Source: Lingula anatina
Lineage: Eukaryota > Brachiopoda > Lingulata > Lingulida > Lingulidae
Reading direction: 5' to 3'
DNA: 64,000 nt
Assembly (NCBI RefSeq): GCF_001039355.2
Contig: NW_019775998.1
Span: 65,605 to 129,604 of the forward strand
Below, one piece after another: positions 32,267 through 44,849 of this stretch; position 1 is the first letter of the stretch, and the number at the start of each line of letters is the position of its first letter. The position numbers and the translations under genes were made by a program. Below the pieces are notes generated by a model. That model did no database searches, was not told the DNA's origin, and was given only the letters and a program-made list of their open reading frames with translations.

Positions 32267-32645
32267 GTGGGGTCAGGGGGGTACTGACACCCCACCTCCC
32301 TTCGATTTCTGATAAAAATCACAACAATGGTCCCCTCTCGAAATTAGAATTGTGACATTTCACAAATAATGCATAAATTCAAGAAATATAATCTGATCAG
32401 ACTGATTTTTGAACTCAGTCTGCATTTGAATAATATCTTGTAAGTTTAAAAAGCCAGGATTATTTGAAGGAGGGGTCCGCGGAAGCGAAGCCGCCCGCTC
32501 CCCCCACCCCCTTGGTATTTTAGATGGCGAATGGTGACATTTGGTACGGTTTAGAACTATGAGTCTGCTAGACAAAATTCTAATTTCAAAGAGGGGACCA
32601 TTGGTATGATGTTTTCAGAAATCACAGGGGGGTACCCTAGGTTCT
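32267..32645. mobile_element. Inverted-repeat element, left end lost in gap
   Basis: The arm at about 32,270-32,355 (CAATGGTCCCCTCTCGAAAT) returns inverted at about 32,575-32,645 (AAAGAGGGGACCATTGG). A related interior (TTTGGTACGGYTTAGAAC) recurs at about 34,250, so this is a dispersed family. No coding capacity. Confidence 0.6.
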
Positions 32646-33180
32646 AGATTCCGGTATTGCCAGCTCGATCTTGATTTCATATATAACCCATGTCGCAATA
32701 CCAGCGTAAAAGCGACTACACCACGAGGTATATTTAGCAAGCTAGCTTTTACGTTTCTCTGACACTCAGGGTACAGGGGGGGGGGGCAGAGGTCACATCC
32801 CCCCTGACAACCCCCCCCCTAAAAAAAAAAAAAAAATCTACAACTGCTTAAATTTATCTGTAAACTTGGAAAAAAGGGGCTGAGAAATGTTGCAGACAAG
32901 AGCGTATATGTGTATATAAGCTTGGACATAATAACTTAATTTTGTCCATGATATAAATAACCGTGTAAAAGCATTGTGTACCCTTAGGCTGACTAAATCT
33001 GTTGACACCACCTGCACTAAGTTTTGCACTAAGTATTCGGACGCCTGGACACTACAATTACTGCAAGGCATAATTTTGAAAAAATCATTGCTGGTCATAT
33101 CAGTAACAGCTAATAAGCCCAGTCACCCTGATCTTAGTGGCATACATGTAGCATCACTGCACGTGCCACCATGTTAGTTA
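32646..33180. other. Intergenic, low complexity
   Basis: G-rich and C-rich runs plus poly-A at about 32,770-32,840; no gene. Confidence 0.45.
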
Positions 33181-33525
33181 TTAAAAGGATAATAACTCTT
33201 CGTTTCGGCCAAAAAATGAATTTTCCTGGAGTAAACAACAATTTTTCCATACTTACCAATGGTTAATGGATCCATTTTTACATTCAAAGTTAGTCCCTGG
33301 TTTTTTTCTAAATAGTTTGGTTTTTTGTTAAAATCTCTTAAGAGATTTTAACAGAGTATAGCCATCAATGGAGGTCATGTGGTCTAAAGACAAGCTCAGA
33401 TATCAGAATAATAGCTATAACTACCGTTACTGTGGTAAAACAGAATATATTATATTTCTATGAGTTATTCACAATGTTTTTATTGCGAAATATAGATCTC
33501 ATATGAAGAGTCATTATCCCTTTAA
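33181..33525. mobile_element. MITE family 1, copy 3
   Basis: About 345 bp with both terminal repeats (left TTAAAAGGATAATAACTCTT, right ending ATCCCTTTAA). Same orientation as copy 1. Confidence 0.85.
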
Positions 33526-34571
33526 GCAATGTTGAAAATTGCAGCACTGCATGAATACCTGGTTACTGAGGGTGACAATGGCGGACTCCAGCTAACCAGA
33601 GCGCGAGTGAGTAAGTAAAGGGGGGACTCCACCCCCCATCCCAATGGTACCAGTGGGGAAGGAATTGATAGCTTTTCGTCATCATATTTCATTTCTTTCT
33701 CAGCCAAACATCCCCTAAACAAAAAGAAATCAAAGCTAGGCTCGAAGACAGAAGAAGGAATGTTTAGAAAATGCCCATGAAAGGCATAGAAATCCATGTA
33801 AAATAAAAATAATTACATTTTCATATTTTACTTAAAATACTGACATCTTGGCTGCCTTTCTCTCCGGGACTAATTTAAAATAGCGTACACAAGTAAGAGC
33901 ATCTTGGCGTCAACCGGTAGAAATACGTATTACCTGTTGCGTTTTTTTCAGTATTCTTTCACCTAATGAGGCGATAGTGGGTGCTCGGGCGGAGGGGGTG
34001 GGGGGGTGGGGGGTGAACAATCTAAAATAGTTCTGATAAAAAAGTTCTGACCACAAATCGATCTTCACACATAGATTTTGAGCCTTTCGTAGTGATCACA
34101 AGACATCATCGTGCGAGGTTAATTTTATACTATTTAACTTCCTTACAATGACCAAAAATCTTACCTAGACCCTGTCAAACAAAAGTACCAATTTAATTCT
34201 TCTCACAGATCTTTTTCCATTCTATTTTTGGTATTTAGAGGGCGAACGGTGCCATTTGGTACGGCTTAGAACAATGAATCAGCTAGTTCATTTGACATTT
34301 TGAGGGTGTGACTTTGTGATACAGCTTAAATTGGACAAACAGCCCAACTGATTAGATTTTTTCCTACAGTAATGAAGTTTTTGTTTGTGTGTGTGAAGTG
34401 TTCATTTTTTAAATATTGGCATTTTCGTTGTGGGACGTAGAGCTCCCACGAGCCGTATGGTATTTACATTATCTGAAGGGCCATGTTACCTTTAGTAGAA
34501 CGTGAACGCTGGCGGTACTAATGGTTTCACTTTAAAGCCGACCCGTCTCGTACCGCTCTGACGGTACCGTG
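33526..34571. other. Intergenic, no gene
   Basis: G-rich tract at about 33,995-34,015 and a partial copy of the 32,267-32,645 element near 34,230-34,330. Confidence 0.45.
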
Positions 34572-34870
34572 TCATACCAGTGGTTTCAAGTTATAGGCTA
34601 CAGCAGACGCTACGGGACTGGATCTGCCTGCACTACCTGGCAGTATGGAGACGGGCGTTGTCCTGCTGAAGCAGGTGCAGCGTTGGGTGCTGTTGCGTGA
34701 ATGGCACCACAGCTGTCCACTGGACTTCATCTCTGTACCACTGGCCAGCCAGATCTCCACCAATAACTGCAATCACCTGAGTTCTGTCTGGAAACTGCCA
34801 CTTATGCCTACTTAAACCATAATACCGAGTCAATGGCAATGGGCTATGGCACGACCCCTGTCCAGACCCG
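34572..34870 (-). mobile_element. Tc1-like transposase relic
   Basis: Minus strand reads LAGQWYRDEVQWTAVVPF, then QQHPTLHLLQQDNARLHTAR, the second-Asp block of Tc1 transposases. The region is a short fragment with stops on either side; no terminal repeats were found. Confidence 0.7.
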
Positions 34871-36569
34871 ACAGCCGTGGCATGATGTCAACATGGAATT
34901 CACTCTCCTTAACTTGGATTTCTGATTCTAGTGTCCACGAGCACTGATTGTAGACAACTGATATCTTTAAGACATTTATCCCCATAAGTGTTCAGATGAG
35001 ATTTCTGAAAATCTGAAGCTTAGCAATTGTCTGGAATCACTCAAACGTATCAGTACTTTGCTGCAGGACAGAGATGGTGCACCGTCACCGATTTCAGTGA
35101 CCAGACTAAAATGTGCATTTCTGGGCATGTTGACGCACTGTGGTCAAAACAAAATCTTGCGTTTCTTTTTGGGCAGAACATATATATTCTATAGGAAATC
35201 AGATACAATTTTAAATCTTGAGACATTCATTTTGAACTTTATCACCTACCTAGCATTCCAATTAGAGTGGCAGACGCCCCTAGATCTTTTGCATAACTGG
35301 TAAGCCACGGAAGAATTAAGCTAACTCCGAACAGGTCCTGTGGTACGTAAAAAGCATGAAATATGTGACTTTCGGTAAAATGCTATCTTGCTACAGTCGT
35401 GCGAGGCTATAGTTATTGTTTTAGCGTTTGTACAGTCTACGTTCAAAGAAACATGGTATAAATGGACAATATTATAGAATTGATATATGAGAATCCAGTG
35501 CCATAGGCTGAGAATATTAAGCGATCAATTACAGGGTAGAAGACATGGAACAGAGGTAAAGATCATGTGCACATTCTTTTATGGTCTAAATAACTCAAAA
35601 AGCTAAATTTTGCCTCCTACGTACTAAAAAACCGGATAAATATATCACATTCAGCAACGTCCCTGGGATACTCCTCTTCGACAGGGGTGCAGATCGACCT
35701 CTCATTTCCATCATTAGTCCAGTCCAGGCAGTGGTCATGATACATTCATCTTTTGTGTACTCGTTGCTAATGGACATCACTTGCAGAGCCCAAACGTAGC
35801 TTAAAGACTCCAAGCTGTTCCTGGACTCTGAGCTTAAATATACACACTATTTACACTGTCATACCGATAGTGACAGCGGCATGACTACTAATGGAATGTG
35901 ACCTTCATAAATTGAATGCGTGAAGTCACTACATAGGCCTTTTGGGTCACAGCTGACACCTCCATATACGTTCGTGCAATTCATAGAAAACCACAAATAT
36001 GAAAAAACTGCACTATATAAAAGAGGAATACCGCAGGTATGCCTGGTGGCAGTTGCCTCCTCCATTTGTTACACTAGACGCAAATCCTCAACTCAACGCT
36101 GCTGGGCGACGTCCCCTTTTCGGCTGTATTTGAAACTTATTTGATTAAAGCCATCATTGAGATCCAAGTGACCGCAAACAGATTAGCTTACTTCATTCAG
36201 ATCAAGATGTGATAACCTGGCCCAGGTGTGGGCCGGTGTGACTTGACAGAGAGTGCTCTATGATAGAGAGTCCGGTACCCATTAATTTGCACAGGTACAT
36301 GTAAGCCTCGCCCTAGATTTTGACCCACTTAAGTTGGGCTAAGTAAATGGAGGGCGGACTCTCTGTAAGACGGACCCCCAGTTTCGTCACACAGGAACGT
36401 GAAAGGAACGGATGTCCGTCGACTGATTGAGGGGAATTATTGTTCTATAGACACTACTGCACATGTAAACCCCCATTTACACTGGATGGCGTCCTGTCTG
36501 CATCCCTTATACGATCAAGAATGTGCTCAGGACTTCTAATAGCTATTAAATCGTACCTCAGTGCAAATG
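34871..36569. other. Intergenic, no gene recognised
   Basis: Two short minus-strand open stretches (35,595-35,813; 35,859-36,065) lack splice borders and family signatures. Confidence 0.45.
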
Positions 36570-36860
36570 CTTCTGCGTCCCTTGCGCGTCCTTTGAACGA
36601 CCGAATCTAGATTTTACCTGTAAAACTGCGGGCGATTTGTGCGTCCACTGAGCGACCTGCCTTTGCGTCCCCTGTGCAACCTAATATTTCCATTGAAATA
36701 TTTAGAGCGACCATTGAGCATCCTCGTTGCGTTCTCTGTACGTTCATCGGCGATAAGTGGCGACCATTCTACTATCTTTTTGGCTCATGCAAGACCGATG
36801 AGCGTCTTTTGGGCGTTAGTCTGACTCTTATCTATTTCGTTCATCAGTTCTAACCCGGTC
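36570..36860 (+). repeat. Dispersed repeat family 4, copy 1
   Basis: Starts near ATTTTACCTGTAAAAC, with GTGCGTCCACTGAGC inside, and ends near CATCAGTTCTAACCC. An inverted copy is at 51,135-51,390. The CGTCC/GCGACC-rich composition differs from the surroundings; likely a non-autonomous transposon. Confidence 0.65.
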
Positions 36861-39800
36861 TCCCAAATAGAACATTTCCAGGAAAATAAAACAAATAATT
36901 AGGAATATTTTTTTATTCAGAATACACTTAATTAAAATGCAAGGTCTGCATGGAGTGATGATCACTGATAGGATGGACAGGCGCCGAAGACGACTGACAA
37001 CAACATATAATTAATGTTTGAATCCGTATAAAAGACGCATTTTGCAAAATCTGCAACAAGAACTGTATCTTGAAAAAAAAAATTATTCGTTTCATAATTA
37101 CCTCCAAATATGGATCAGTTTGAGAATTTTTAGAAAAACAAATGGAGGCCGATTTGAGACCGCTAGTAGCTGTTACCCTCAGATATGCTGCCTCTGGAGA
37201 AAATTATCCCAGTACAGCCCAGTTTGAGAGTAAAAGAAAAATTATGTGCATTCATTCTGCAACCAAAGCTGGCCAGCTTTTGTGTCCTTTCTACGACCAC
37301 AGTGATGCTTGTGCGTCCTCTCCCTCCACCAACTTCCACCGCATTTTTTGTGCGATTTTTTTTAACATTCAAGCTACTGTAGCAGGTAGTCATATTGGAT
37401 TTCTAAATGAAGTAAATTGGTGTAAAATTAAAGTTTTTATTTATAAAATAGATATTCTTAATGGTCATACAAGAAACCTGCTTCCATGAATAAATAGGCA
37501 GCTGCAAGTATGTGCATGACATATTTGCAAAAGTAGCTAAAATGAGTTTTTCATATTTTTCAACTTCCAAAAATAAATATTCTGTGGAATGTACATATCG
37601 GAAACATGTACCTTATACTGCAAACATAGTATATTATCTTCTATAAACATTTTGACATACTATTATGATTATACATTATTATGTAAATGAGGTGAGCGTT
37701 TTGGTAAGAGGTGCTCAGATAGGACCAAGGTCAGTAGAAGATGCAGAAGAAGCATGTCTCATGCCATATTACTGCTACTGCAACATGTTGGCCGAAAAGA
37801 TGACTCTAAAACCGGCAGCAGTAACTCGTAGGCTCCGTAGTGATGATAGAAAATGCATTGTAACATTTCCTAGTTTTGCATTGACTATATTTTCCCGAAA
37901 TGGTGCACTGTAGGCATCATGACCATGGGGACATCTAACTAACGTGAAGGATATTTTCTCTAGCTTTCCCACGGTGCTTTTTCGGCACCTTTTTGTTTCT
38001 GATAACATAAGCTTTCCATGAGGGTTAAATATGAACATATATATTTGTATAATTTTAAAGCTTAATTATTTATTATAACGAAAAGGATACTGACACGAAT
38101 TGCAGTAATAAACATGTTCTGTTTTATCAAATCTTTAGATATAGTTTCATGAATGTGAATTTATTTCTTATATTCCAGTGCCGTTCACGAAGATACCAGA
38201 AGCGGCCTACTCAGACACACGTTTCGTGATCGGCACATACATGTACAGTCCCACACCCATGCCAAGATTGTCTCCTATGTGGTCGTTTGTGTGGACGTTT
38301 ATTGCGGAATGTTATGTTTGTTTTTGGTTATAACATTATGCTTCAAAACATATATCAAATTAAAAGTCGAATGAAATTAGCCTTTTATTTATGATACTTC
38401 TCATGGAAATTAAATCCGTACTAAGCGTCCGCCCTCCATGATGCTGGTTTGCTTCTTCCGGTAATTGTGTGTTACTTTGTCGTACATGTAGTACAGTGCT
38501 CTGTCTGATAATAGTGTTATGAAGGTATACTTCGGGTCGGGGTTGTAATGTCTATATAGAAATGATAAAGTGGTTGTTTCAAAATTATCATATATTAATT
38601 TCCAAGAAGAGACATGATTTCTATTTTTCACTGAAAATATGTGTGGGCAAATCTGCAATTTGACAATTTGGCAATAAATTGTGAAATTAAAGATGTACTC
38701 TTATTCATTTTAAAAAATGATGACCATAATGATGACATTGAAGCCGCATTACGTAAAATTCATATAGGAAAAAATCGAAAAAGAGGAAGAGATTTAATTG
38801 TACAAAAGACTGTTAATAAAACGTATAGCGCCTTAGAAATTCCAACATTCCAACATTATGTAACGGGCAAAATGTGCCCACGTTACCGTAGAATTGTCCA
38901 CATGTACTACAATGTATAACGATCTTTTAACAATTATAAATATGGTACTGTGGCTGTAAATAAACACCACAAGGGGCTGTGAATTTTTTCAGGAAGTTAT
39001 TGCTTGGAAGGAAAAAACTTTTCTACTATTTTTGCAAAAAATTGTCACAAGCCGTTTGTGAAATACATTTCAACATTTAACAGCAACTGATACGTTCAAA
39101 TACACTACAAGAGATACACTTCAATGGGGAATGTGAAAAAAAAAATCCCCTAGAGACACTGATCATTAAAAAAAGCTTTTTAGCAATTGCAATATGTGTA
39201 ATTATCAAACCCAGGCAAAATGCAGGGGAAAATCATAGTGTTACTACCACCTTCCATTTATATTCTGAAGTCTAAAAATTTGTAATAAATGGTTTGTAAC
39301 TTTCTAAGCATAAATCATATTCTCATACGAGAACATAAACAACATTACTGCAACTGTTGCTCGATAAACTGAAGATGCTGCTGAGGTAAAATTGTTAAAA
39401 AGCAGCAGTTTTGAAAATGGGAAACTTTGACTGTTCCCTTCATCTTATGCAAAAGTGAGATTGTTCATTAAATTAATGCCACAAATGCAAGTCATAATTA
39501 ACAAATAATTACAAAAAATACTGCACTGTATTTTTGCAAATTGAGTCTTAAATGTGTGAACCTCATACTCAAACAAAATGATCGATTGTGGCACGTTAAA
39601 ATGGTACTTTCACTCAACAAGACAGTAAGTTATCAAGCTTCAAAAGAATATACAGAAACTTGGAAATAATAAGAGATGTTTTCAGTAACTAGAATTTGAG
39701 CCACCCTCGCTATAGAGATAAAGATTTGCGAATTTCACGTATGGCCAAAGAATCATAGAAATTTGTTACCCCAAACGGGGTTTTCAGATCGTAGTTTTCG

Positions 39801-40227
39801 AAACGTTTTTTTTTTTTTTGGATAAAGTTAATCTAAAGGGAAATTGCTGAAATTTCCAGATTTTTTTCTTTATTAAAGATCTAAGCCGCATTACATGCCT
39901 TCAAAATTAAGAATTTAATTCCAGAAGAATTTAATTCCAAAGCGAGTGAAAATATCGTAAATGCTAAGTTCCAAGTGAAGATTGAAATGCTCGATATTTA
40001 GAAAAAAAAAATGAAAATATTTAGTCTTTTGATAACATTTTGTTAACTAAGCATTACACAGTATTTACAAGGCAGCAAAGCTGTCAAATGTACAGACAAA
40101 AACAGAAAATAAAGATGCAAAAATAGGTCATTTTGTGAGTTGTGATGCAATAATAAATAATGCTTATAATAGCACAGTCAGTCAACACTGAATTTTCATC
40201 ATGCACAACAGGTCACATGGTCAATAG
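36861..40227. other. Intergenic, no gene recognised
   Basis: A 92-residue plus-strand open stretch at 38,641-38,919 is Lys/Arg-rich but has no splice or promoter context. Degenerate repeat units begin near 40,090. Confidence 0.4.
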
Positions 40228-40366
40228 CAGGAGCGGATCCAAAGATATTTTCTGACAGTATTCCAAAGTATCTTTGATCCATCCTTCATTTTTGATGGTC
40301 TTCCAAGAGAAAAAAATAGATACCCGTCAATGTAAACCCAGAAGATGGTCTCAATCTACCCCTTCA
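40228..40366. mobile_element. MITE family 2, copy 2 (right end decayed)
   Basis: Starts CAGGAGCGGATCCAAAG and matches copy 1 through the centre (ACCCGTCAATG); the right end is degenerate. Confidence 0.65.
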
Positions 40367-40543
40367 ATAAGATTACAGTTTCAGGACCATGAGAGTTCAA
40401 ATTTACATAATAATAGTCCCAATATTATTTTTTTTGAAAACATATTTGCAATATTAAACAACATTTACCTGCAAAATCATCACTGCTTCCTTATTATGGA
40501 CACTGTAATCAAGCAGAGAACTTAACCTTTGGGAGTTTACAGG

Positions 40544-41215
40544 GAAATAATAATAATAATAATAATATTTATTTCTTAAAACCGCACTACACTACCGTCT
40601 CAGTGCTGTTTACAGGTAAAATTATCAGGATTACAACTAATTATATAGATAATAAAAGCTAAGGTAAAAAACAATTAAAATAATTAAAGCTGGTTAAAAT
40701 AGTAATGGTCTGAACAATTAAACGTTTTTCTGATAAAATGAGAAAATATTAATTAAAATACTGTGCAAATAAGAATGTATTTAATTATTTTTTAAAAACC
40801 TCAACACTATCAAAAGTCCGAATGTGTGAGGGTACATGATTCCATAAAATGGGTGCTGAAATTGAAAATGCCCTGTGGCCGTAGGTTTTGGTTGTTTTTT
40901 TATTATCATTTCTGATAAAACAAAGAGTGGAGGTGGATCTGGTAGACCTGGTGAGACTGGGTGTACTTGGATGAAGCATCGAGTTAAAATATGAGGGGCA
41001 TTCACCTCTGGTGAATTTAAAAACAAACAACAGTAATTTAAAAACAATTCTCAGTCGTACAGGAAGCCAATGTAGTTCGAATAAAATGGGTGAAATGTTT
41101 GATCTGAGAGGGGTTTTGGTCAGTAGTCGTGCTGCAGCATTTTGGACAGATTGCAATTTTTCAATTTGGTAGGTAAGAAGACCATACAGTAGACTGTTTC
41201 CGTAGTCAAGATGTG
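40544..41215 (-). mobile_element. CR1/L2-type LINE 3' end with (AAT)n tail
   Basis: Minus-strand C-terminal end of a reverse transcriptase: HLDYGNSLLYGL, QSVQNAAARLLTKTPL, ELHWLPVRLRI, FSISAPILWNHVPSHIRTF. It ends in an (AAT)n run at 40,544-40,566, as usual for CR1/L2 elements. 5' truncated. Confidence 0.9.
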
Positions 41216-41581
41216 AAATATCAACAAGTGTGTTTTATGTTATCTTATTTAATGGCCACTTAATTAGGCAAGCGACTTAACAGCTCTGAAATTAGCCTAG
41301 TGATTACCCAAGGGGAATTTACAGACTGACCACACAAATGTGTCTAGCAAAGGTCTTCAGGCCCATAAGTCACACCCTAAGAAAAGCAGAAAATAATAAT
41401 GCACAAAATAGGAGACTGCCAATTCTGATGCAATAATACATTATGCTTAACTGCACAGTCAACATCAAATTTTAATTATGCACAACAGGTAACACCGATG
41501 AAAGTAAAAGCATAAGGCTTCAGGCCCATGAGAGTTCAAGTTCACACTTAGAAAGTGCCAGAATGAAAAAAATGAAAATTT

Positions 41582-41619
41582 CACACACACACACAAACAC
41601 ACACACACACACACACACA
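41582..41619. repeat. (CA)n microsatellite
   Basis: About 18 CA units with one interruption. Confidence 0.95.
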
Positions 41620-43156
41620 AAAAAAAGCATAAATTCAATAAAAATGATAATCCAATAGAGCTGGTTTTCTAATTGAGCTGTACGTCAATCATTCTTGAAT
41701 CATTCTTGAAAATTAAAAAATTAGTAAGTAACAGTTTTCTTTCCATAACGTTAATGGTGGCAGTGCACAAAGTAGGTTTTTTGTCAATTTCGATGCAACA
41801 TTACATAATGATTAACTGTATAAATATCACCAATTTTTAATTAACTACTATTAAAAACATGGAAATTAAGAAAATTTGATTATCACTGGGCTTCATGCCA
41901 AAGGGAGCTCTTAGTCCCACATTGAAAATACCAATATGTGAAAGATAAAAATTTTCACAAAAAACTGTATAACGTCCAGAAAATTATCTAATGAGACAGA
42001 TTACACAATGCTTAACAGCATAATAACCATAATTTTTTTAGCAAGAAAATAAAAGTATCATGGATATTCAGAAAATGAGACTAGCTCATAGAGTTCAGAG
42101 TCACACCTTGAAAATCCCAAAATGTAAACAAGAGATAACTGTATTGAAAAGAGTTTATTTCCATTTTCAACACCTTTTTTTTACAAAAACAAAATAATCA
42201 ATTTACTGTCATTTTTATATGATCAATTAAAAAATGTTGTTAAAGGAAAAATATCAATAGAACAATTTTAAATGTCCAACTTTCTCCATTCTGAGATACT
42301 TAACTTAGTGAATGATTGAATCTGACAAACTGCAATGATTTGAGTTCAATTCCATTTTTGATACTTTATAACACAATACACGATGACAGGTTCACCGTCA
42401 TTTTTATATATTCAACTAACAATATTGTTAAGAAGCAGAAAATGTCAAAACAACATTTTTACACATCTAATTAGTTCTATAATGAGACTGTTAACATGCC
42501 TAAGAATTAAATCTGAAGAAAAAACACTTATAATACTAAAAAAGTCATAACTTCATCAAAACGTAACTGATCAAGTTTATTTTCTAACTTGATCTGTATA
42601 TACTAGTCAGACTGATCACTCCTGTGAGTTGCAAGACAAAAGAGTTTTCCTTAAAATGCGTTATCAGTGTTGCATATATGCAGAAAAAAGCAAAAAAAAA
42701 AGTATAACTTTTGTGAAAATGGCCCGGTCAAGCTGAATTTCGAACTTGACCTGCGTAATATGAATATTCGTCAGTTCTGTAAGTTTTAAGCCAAAAGGTA
42801 AAACGGGTTTTCATTTATCGTGGTATCGGTCTTGCATAAATGCTGAAGAAAGTGAAAAAACAGCATAACTTCCATAAAAATTGGCCGATCATGCTGATTT
42901 TCGAAATAGACCTGCATATTATGAATATTCATCAGCTCTGTAAGTTTCAAGCCAAAAGAAAAGATGGTTTTCCACTTATCGTGTTATCGGTAAAAGTGCA
43001 CTTTTCAAATCGTTATTTCATAACATAATAGTTGCTATGCCCTTATGCTCCCCCTCCCACCCTGCACTCTTGTAATAAATATTCATTTTCTTTTCATATG
43101 AAAGATGAGAGCGTAAATTAACTTATCCCAACCGCTAACGTTTTGCATAACGTTTT

Positions 43157-43324
43157 CAGGGGCGGATTTAGGGCGTCTTCTGGGTCTTCCGGAAGACGGT
43201 CAGATTTTCAAGTTTACATTGACGGGTATCTAATTTTTTCTGTTGGAAGACGGTCAAAAATGGAGGATGGATCAACAAAGATAATTCGGAAGACTGTCAG
43301 AAAATAACTCTGGATCCGTCCCTG
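43157..43324. mobile_element. MITE family 2, copy 3 (168 bp, opposite orientation)
   Basis: Starts CAGGGGCGGATTTAGG and ends GGATCCGTCCCTG, the reverse of copy 1. Both ends are readable. Confidence 0.75.
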
Positions 43325-43818
43325 GTTTTTATCAATGTTTCATATTACTTTTAATAACTGCTGACTGCTTTCCCTGTTAGAGGGTACAATGACATAAACC
43401 AGTGAAAGTGATGGAACGTGTCATATATTTATTCCGATATTAATCTAAATATATGTGGCTCACCAAATCACTTTTTGTTGAAAGTTTTCTCACATCGAAC
43501 TTTATTAATTGGGTTGCAGTGTCTACATCTGTAGCGGTGTTTTAAAGGGTCATAAAGTGACCAATTTTTGAGATAGCGTTATGCGGGACTTAGGTAACTT
43601 TTATATAAACGGAAAATAATATACTGTAGATTGATTCACAACTCTGCCTCCGGTCGAATGCGAGCCCGTAAGGACCAATCAAAATTAAATGCCCGTGTCT
43701 GGTGCGGGTGCTCTGTTTTCGTGGTTCTCTTACATAATTGCGCGGTGCTTCGTTAATCTGGCAAATAAAACGGTATAATGATCGACGCGAAAATGCCTTT
43801 AGTCTGTTTTGTACCATG

Positions 43819-44849
43819 GCCCATAGGAGCCTACGCGTGCGTCTTTTAGACGCCCCTTTACATGCGAAAACGACAAGGCCTATGCCGAGTTCGTCTTTTA
43901 CTACAGAGCTTTGAGAGCCGAAAATGGCATGGCTGTGTCTCTTTCGCCACTTACTGAACTCCAGAGATGCAAGATTAACACGACCCATGTCGCGTTTGTC
44001 TCTCAAAAGACACTGTTATAAAACATGAAAAAGGCATTACGTGTGATTTTCGCAGCTGAATAAGTAGACCCTTATAAACGAAGTTGACGTGACCTTAGAG
44101 TCATGTTGCTTTCAACTTTTACAAACCTCTTACAAAATCTATCTCCACACAGACGCGCGCGACATGTACTATTGGACATGGGTCAGTTGAAAGCGACATT
44201 AACCTAAATGGCTCATGTTACTTTCAGCCAATTAATTTGAAACAGAAGGACCGTCTTAAAACCCTTTATATTTGAATCCTTGAAAATAAAAATATGAGGC
44301 CATATAATTATTACAAGCAATTAGCCACACTGTTATCTAGATAGCACTAAATTATGATGGGATTCAAATGAAAAAAATGTTTTGGGACAGCACAACACTG
44401 TTTCAAATTAATTGGATTTGACATATAAGAGTTGGCTGAAAGTAACATGAGCCCTTTAGGTTAATAGGGTTTCAACTGACCCATGTCCAATAGTACATGT
44501 CGCGCGCGTCCGTGTGGAGATAGATTTTGTTGGAGGTTTGTAAGAGTTGAAAGCGACATGACTCTCAAGTTACGTCAACTTCGTTTATAAGGGTCTACTT
44601 ATTCAGCTGCGAAAATCACACGTTATGCCTATTTCATGTTTTATAACAGTGTCATTTGAGAGACGAACGCGACATGGGTCGTGTCAATCTCGTATCTGTG
44701 GAGTTCAGTAACAGTAAGTGGCGAAAGAGACACAGCCATGTCATTTTCGACTCTCAAAGCTCTGTAGTAAAAGACGAACTCGGCATAGGCCTTGTCGTTT
44801 TCGCATGTAAAGGGGCGTCTAAAAGACGCACGCGTAGGCTCCTATGGGC
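43819..44849. mobile_element. Foldback element with arms of about 420 bp
   Basis: The left arm (43,819 to about 44,246) begins GCCCATAGGAGCCTACGCGT and is repeated inverted up to 44,849 (right arm from about 44,398). The spacer is about 150 bp. The right arm carries an extra stretch of about 20-24 bp near 44,420. Open frames in the arms are mirror images of one another and show no known domain. Confidence 0.85.

Larger units (their letters stand above)
40090..43010. repeat. Field of degenerate repeat units
   Basis: The words GATGCAATAATACATTATGC, ATTATGCACAACAGGT and TTCAGGCCCATGAGAGTTCA recur in slightly different form near 40,140, 41,410, 41,800, 42,000 and again at 49,440-49,870. At the right end two adjacent units of about 155 bp (42,690-42,845 and 42,846-43,003) share GACCTGC, ATGAATATTC and ATCGTG blocks. 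No coding capacity. Confidence 0.55.

Noticed and set aside
35595-36065. Two short minus-strand frames
   Set aside because: No domain and no splice borders consistent in phase.
38641-38919. 92-residue plus-strand frame
   Set aside because: No splice, promoter or family evidence; expected by chance in a long intergenic region.
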